A stretch of DNA of 6,749 bases from Fidelibacterota bacterium (GTDB lineage Bacteria > Fidelibacterota > Fidelibacteria > Fidelibacterales > Fidelibacteraceae), in contig JAOZRH010000004.1 of assembly GCA_029931905.1 (NCBI GenBank), forward strand, positions 31,073-37,821, in the 5' to 3' direction. Position numbers and translations under genes: made by a program. Below are positions 4,350-6,749 of the stretch, one piece after another. Under the pieces are notes generated by a model, which saw nothing but the letters and a program-made list of their open reading frames with translations, searched no databases and was not told where the DNA came from. Numbering within the stretch: the first letter of the stretch is position 1; each line of letters begins with the position of its first letter.

Positions 4350-6245
4350 ATGAAAAAATTAACTGAAAGTATTTTCAGATTATTCAATGCTGTAATTGAA
4401 GTAGTTGATTGTACACATATTTATTTTGAAGATACTATTAAATATGGTTTCTATATTGATAAAAAATATATATCTTCCCAATTGTTTAAAATTGTAAAAG
4501 ATATTTATCTTTCTAGTGAACAGGTAAATAATTCCTTTTATAAAAATTGGGAAACAATCAGAAATCTTTCTGATCAAAAACGATTTGTTGATCAAATACT
4601 CCATTATATGTCGACTTATGGTATGGAATCTGTTGGAATGTATAATAAAAAAACTGTATATATTCCTCATCAAGAATTAGATATTCCAGAAATAACAGAA
4701 GATATTATTTTGATTCCTATTAATATTATCAATAAGAATCAATTGCTTACTCTTTTAAAAAATATTATTTATCAAGATATTGCATTTTCTAAACAGAGTA
4801 TTGAAGATATTAAATGTATTTTTGAAAATTATAATACATTTATGAAACAAATATCTTATGATAGTATTAAAAATCGTGAATTAAAAAGTTCTCTTAATGA
4901 ATTATTTGGAATTGTCCCTTCAGATCCTGAAGAATGGATTAGGTTTTTAATGTTTAAGTTAACCGATAGTTCACTATTGATTAAGAATAGAGAAACTCGA
5001 AAATTAATTTATATGGCATCGAAAAATCCGGTGAAAATGGTATTTTTCGAAAAGATGCTGAACGAGGCTCCGAAGAATCTTGCAAGTATCTTTTATAGAT
5101 ATAAGATGATATTCTTAGCTTTAAAGAAAATTAGTAAAAATAAAACATTCTTTAATAAGCTTCGTCGACAGGCACCAAAAATGCATGTCCCAATCAAATC
5201 TGATTATTTCTCAACAATCATTTCACAAATTCAATCGGATAAATTTAATATTTCTGAATTTAAAACAAAATTAGAATTCTCAAAAATTTCAATTTTCCGA
5301 AAAATTCGACTTTCTGAATCACTTATGTACAGAATTAATCCCACGGACACAATTTCATATCGGGTCCGAAATGGGAAACAATTCACTAAAAAATTCTATT
5401 GGAATCATAATACAACAGATACTTTGTTAAATGCTTTATATATTCTTCAAGTAAATATCACAAATTCTTGTCGAAAAAATATATATGGTAAAACATTTTA
5501 TATTCCACATGGTCTTAATCTGACTGTTCCGAGCAGTGAAAAGAAATTCTGTGGAAATTTTCCACATGGTTCTTCATTTGAACTTTATAATAATCAATAT
5601 TTAATTATTGGTATTCATTGGACTAATAATCAAAACCGACGTGTTGATCTTGATCTATCTATGATAAGTCAATTTGGTAAAATTGGTTGGAATAGTCATA
5701 GTCGTAATGAAAAAGCCACTTTGATGTATAGTGGTGACATGACTGATGCTCCAGCTCCAAATGGAGCAACTGAATTATTATATGCTGAGCAAGGCATAGA
5801 TCAAATTCAACAGATTATAGTTAATGACTATAATTATATTGACAATTCACCAGTTAAAATGAAATTCTTCATAGCACTTAAACAATTAACAGTTCTCGAA
5901 AAAAATTATGTTGTTGATCCTAATAATATAATTTTTGAAACAGAAATTGAAATTGTAAATAAACAAACTGTCTTGGGCTTATTAATTCCAGAATTAAAAC
6001 ACTCAACCAAACTTTATATGACTCCTGTTTCCTTTGGAGATGATAATGTGGTATGTGAAAATGAGTATACAAAGATGGATCGTAAGTTTCAAGAAAAGAA
6101 ACTTACGAATCAATGGGATCTAAAAGATCTTATCATTAATGCTGGAGGTAATATAATTGAAGATAAATCTAATCAAACAGATTATATCGATTTATCCCCT
6201 AAATCATTAACAAAAGATTCAATTATTAATTTGATTGGTTCTTAA
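4350..6245 (+). CDS. Large protein with C-terminal TerD-like domain
   Basis: A 631-residue protein; ATG at 4350 with AAGGAG at 4337-4342 (7-nt spacing). Residues 1-330 are mostly helical and not recognised. Residues 338-343 read RVRNGK, a short motif I associate with this family. From ~382 a beta-rich domain follows: FYIPHGLNLTVPSSEKKF (383-400), CGNFPHGSSF, YLIIGIHW (417-424), then VDLDLSMI (432-439), GKIGWNS (443-449) and SGDMTDAPAPNGATELL (461-477). The DxDLS and SGDxTxAP-GAxE motifs are the signature of the TerD stress-protein fold; in TerD the Asp residues bind calcium. The C-terminus (LKDLIINAGG, then LSPKSLTKDSIINLI) also fits, from memory, large TerD-like proteins such as the MXAN_6230/SCO0854 type, but no RING finger is seen. 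Ter proteins are linked to tellurite resistance, membrane stress and phage-related traits. It appears to be monocistronic, with its own promoter and terminator. Confidence 0.8.
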   Translation: MKKLTESIFRLFNAVIEVVDCTHIYFEDTIKYGFYIDKKYISSQLFKIVKDIYLSSEQVNNSFYKNWETIRNLSDQKRFVDQILHYMSTYGMESVGMYNKKTVYIPHQELDIPEITEDIILIPINIINKNQLLTLLKNIIYQDIAFSKQSIEDIKCIFENYNTFMKQISYDSIKNRELKSSLNELFGIVPSDPEEWIRFLMFKLTDSSLLIKNRETRKLIYMASKNPVKMVFFEKMLNEAPKNLASIFYRYKMIFLALKKISKNKTFFNKLRRQAPKMHVPIKSDYFSTIISQIQSDKFNISEFKTKLEFSKISIFRKIRLSESLMYRINPTDTISYRVRNGKQFTKKFYWNHNTTDTLLNALYILQVNITNSCRKNIYGKTFYIPHGLNLTVPSSEKKFCGNFPHGSSFELYNNQYLIIGIHWTNNQNRRVDLDLSMISQFGKIGWNSHSRNEKATLMYSGDMTDAPAPNGATELLYAEQGIDQIQQIIVNDYNYIDNSPVKMKFFIALKQLTVLEKNYVVDPNNIIFETEIEIVNKQTVLGLLIPELKHSTKLYMTPVSFGDDNVVCENEYTKMDRKFQEKKLTNQWDLKDLIINAGGNIIEDKSNQTDYIDLSPKSLTKDSIINLIGS

Positions 6246-6253
6246 AATAACAT

Positions 6254-6300
6254 TTCTCTTACAATATCTATTTTTGGGTATTGTAAGAGAATATTTTTAT
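6254..6300 (+). terminator. Terminator after the TerD-like gene
   Basis: TCTCTTACAATA at 6255-6266 is the exact reverse complement of TATTGTAAGAGA at 6279-6290; a further T-A pair closes the outside and two pairs extend inward. ATATTTTTAT follows. It starts 9 nt after the stop codon. It may also act weakly on the opposite strand, but no gene converges from the right. Confidence 0.85.
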
Positions 6301-6341
6301 ATTCAAAAATTAATTACATAATATTTATAAGGAGTTTAATA

Positions 6342-6749
6342 ATGATTAGTATAACAAATAGTTTAAAAAGAATTTGTCCAAATGATGAAAAGTGTCAATT
6401 TGATCGTACAAATGAAGATAAAAAACAATATTGTTTCGGTAATTTTCTATTGTGTTCTCGTTTCACTCTATGTCAACAAAATTTACCTGTATCAGATACT
6501 CTTCACCCAAGTGGTGTTGAAAATCAACTATTACCAAATGATAAGTTAGAAGAATCTGCAACAATTGAAAGTCAATATCGAAATAATTTAAAACAAGGAA
6601 CTAAAGTTGCAATTGTTTTAAAAAAAGATCAACGAAGCGGGAAATTGACTGTTGGTATTGTTGACCGTTTATTAACCAGTAAATCGAAACACACACGAGG
6701 TATCAAAGTTAAATTAAAAGATGGTAGTGTTGGACGCGTACAGAAAATA
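6342..6749 (+). CDS. Cys-rich N-terminus fused to YwbE-like (DUF2196) domain (3' partial)
   Basis: ATG at 6342 with AAGGAG at 6329-6334 and the TTTAAT leader also seen at 961 and 1470. The frame is open to the window end, giving 136 residues so far. Residues 83-136 read LKQGTKVAIVLKKDQRSGKL, then a VGIVDRLLTSKSKHTRGIKV strand region and LKDGSVGRVQKI. This closely matches the small bacterial YwbE proteins (about 65 residues; 'V-IVLKKDQRTGKLT-G-V-DIL-T...HGIKVRL-DG-VGRV'), a KOW-like, probably nucleic-acid-binding fold of unknown role. The first 82 residues are extra: cysteines at 12, 18, 31, 38 and 44 suggest a metal-binding knuckle, followed by a polar linker. YwbE normally stands alone, so the added part is unusual. 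The YwbE domain is nearly complete at the edge and the stop is probably close. Confidence 0.85.
   Translation, partial: MISITNSLKRICPNDEKCQFDRTNEDKKQYCFGNFLLCSRFTLCQQNLPVSDTLHPSGVENQLLPNDKLEESATIESQYRNNLKQGTKVAIVLKKDQRSGKLTVGIVDRLLTSKSKHTRGIKVKLKDGSVGRVQKI

Noticed and set aside
4380..4673. 97-codon minus-strand open frame opposite the TerD-like gene
   Set aside because: It is fully inside a well-supported 631-residue gene on the other strand. Its composition (Ile, Phe, Asn, Tyr) is what an antisense frame of AT-rich coding DNA gives, and it has no ribosome binding site.
1..6749. Alternative genetic code (TGA or TAG read as an amino acid)
   Set aside because: All genes read through cleanly with the standard code, Trp is encoded by TGG throughout, and stops are TAA except one TAG, each followed by a plausible new start or terminator.

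Overview
The window is very AT-rich, densely packed and coded entirely on the + strand. It combines bacterial-type signals (AGGAG-type ribosome binding sites, hairpin-plus-T-run terminators) with short hypothetical genes and phage-type accessory genes. I read it as part of a large AT-rich bacteriophage or prophage genome. A low-GC bacterial mobile region is the alternative. No hallmark virion, integrase or replication gene is visible, so this assignment is an inference.

Layout. (1) 1-607: the C-terminal end of a protein with an Asn/Gln/Pro repeat tail, then a 134-residue hypothetical gene, closed by a strong terminator. (2) 618-3322: a promoter-like element followed by four closely spaced genes: a 99-residue orphan, two tandem paralogues of 163 residues that share an 89-bp block of perfect DNA identity, and a 442-residue protein with tRNA-guanine transglycosylase/DpdA-like motifs. 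That suggests 7-deazaguanine base exchange in DNA or tRNA. (3) 3323-3772: a shrunken copy of the 568-650 intergenic region and a 121-residue hypothetical gene. (4) 3773-4349: 577 bases with no credible protein gene. It holds what looks like a free-standing structured noncoding RNA of about 400 nt, with its own promoter, a GC-rich hairpin core, two repeated stem-loop units and a very strong terminator, followed by the promoter and leader hairpin of the next gene. (5) 4350-6300: a 631-residue protein whose C-terminal half carries a TerD-like (tellurium-resistance/stress) domain, followed by a terminator. (6) 6342-end: an unfinished gene joining a cysteine-rich N-terminus to a YwbE (DUF2196-like) domain.

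Three intergenic regions share a promoter-like signature, TATAGAAAT, 7-8 nt, TATAA. This suggests that the transglycosylase cluster, the noncoding RNA and the TerD-like gene belong to one co-regulated class, perhaps recognised by a phage-specified activator or polymerase factor. The most novel item is the 3860-4268 RNA. The transglycosylase-like gene and the TerD-like gene suggest a genome region concerned with DNA modification and host or stress interaction rather than virion structure.
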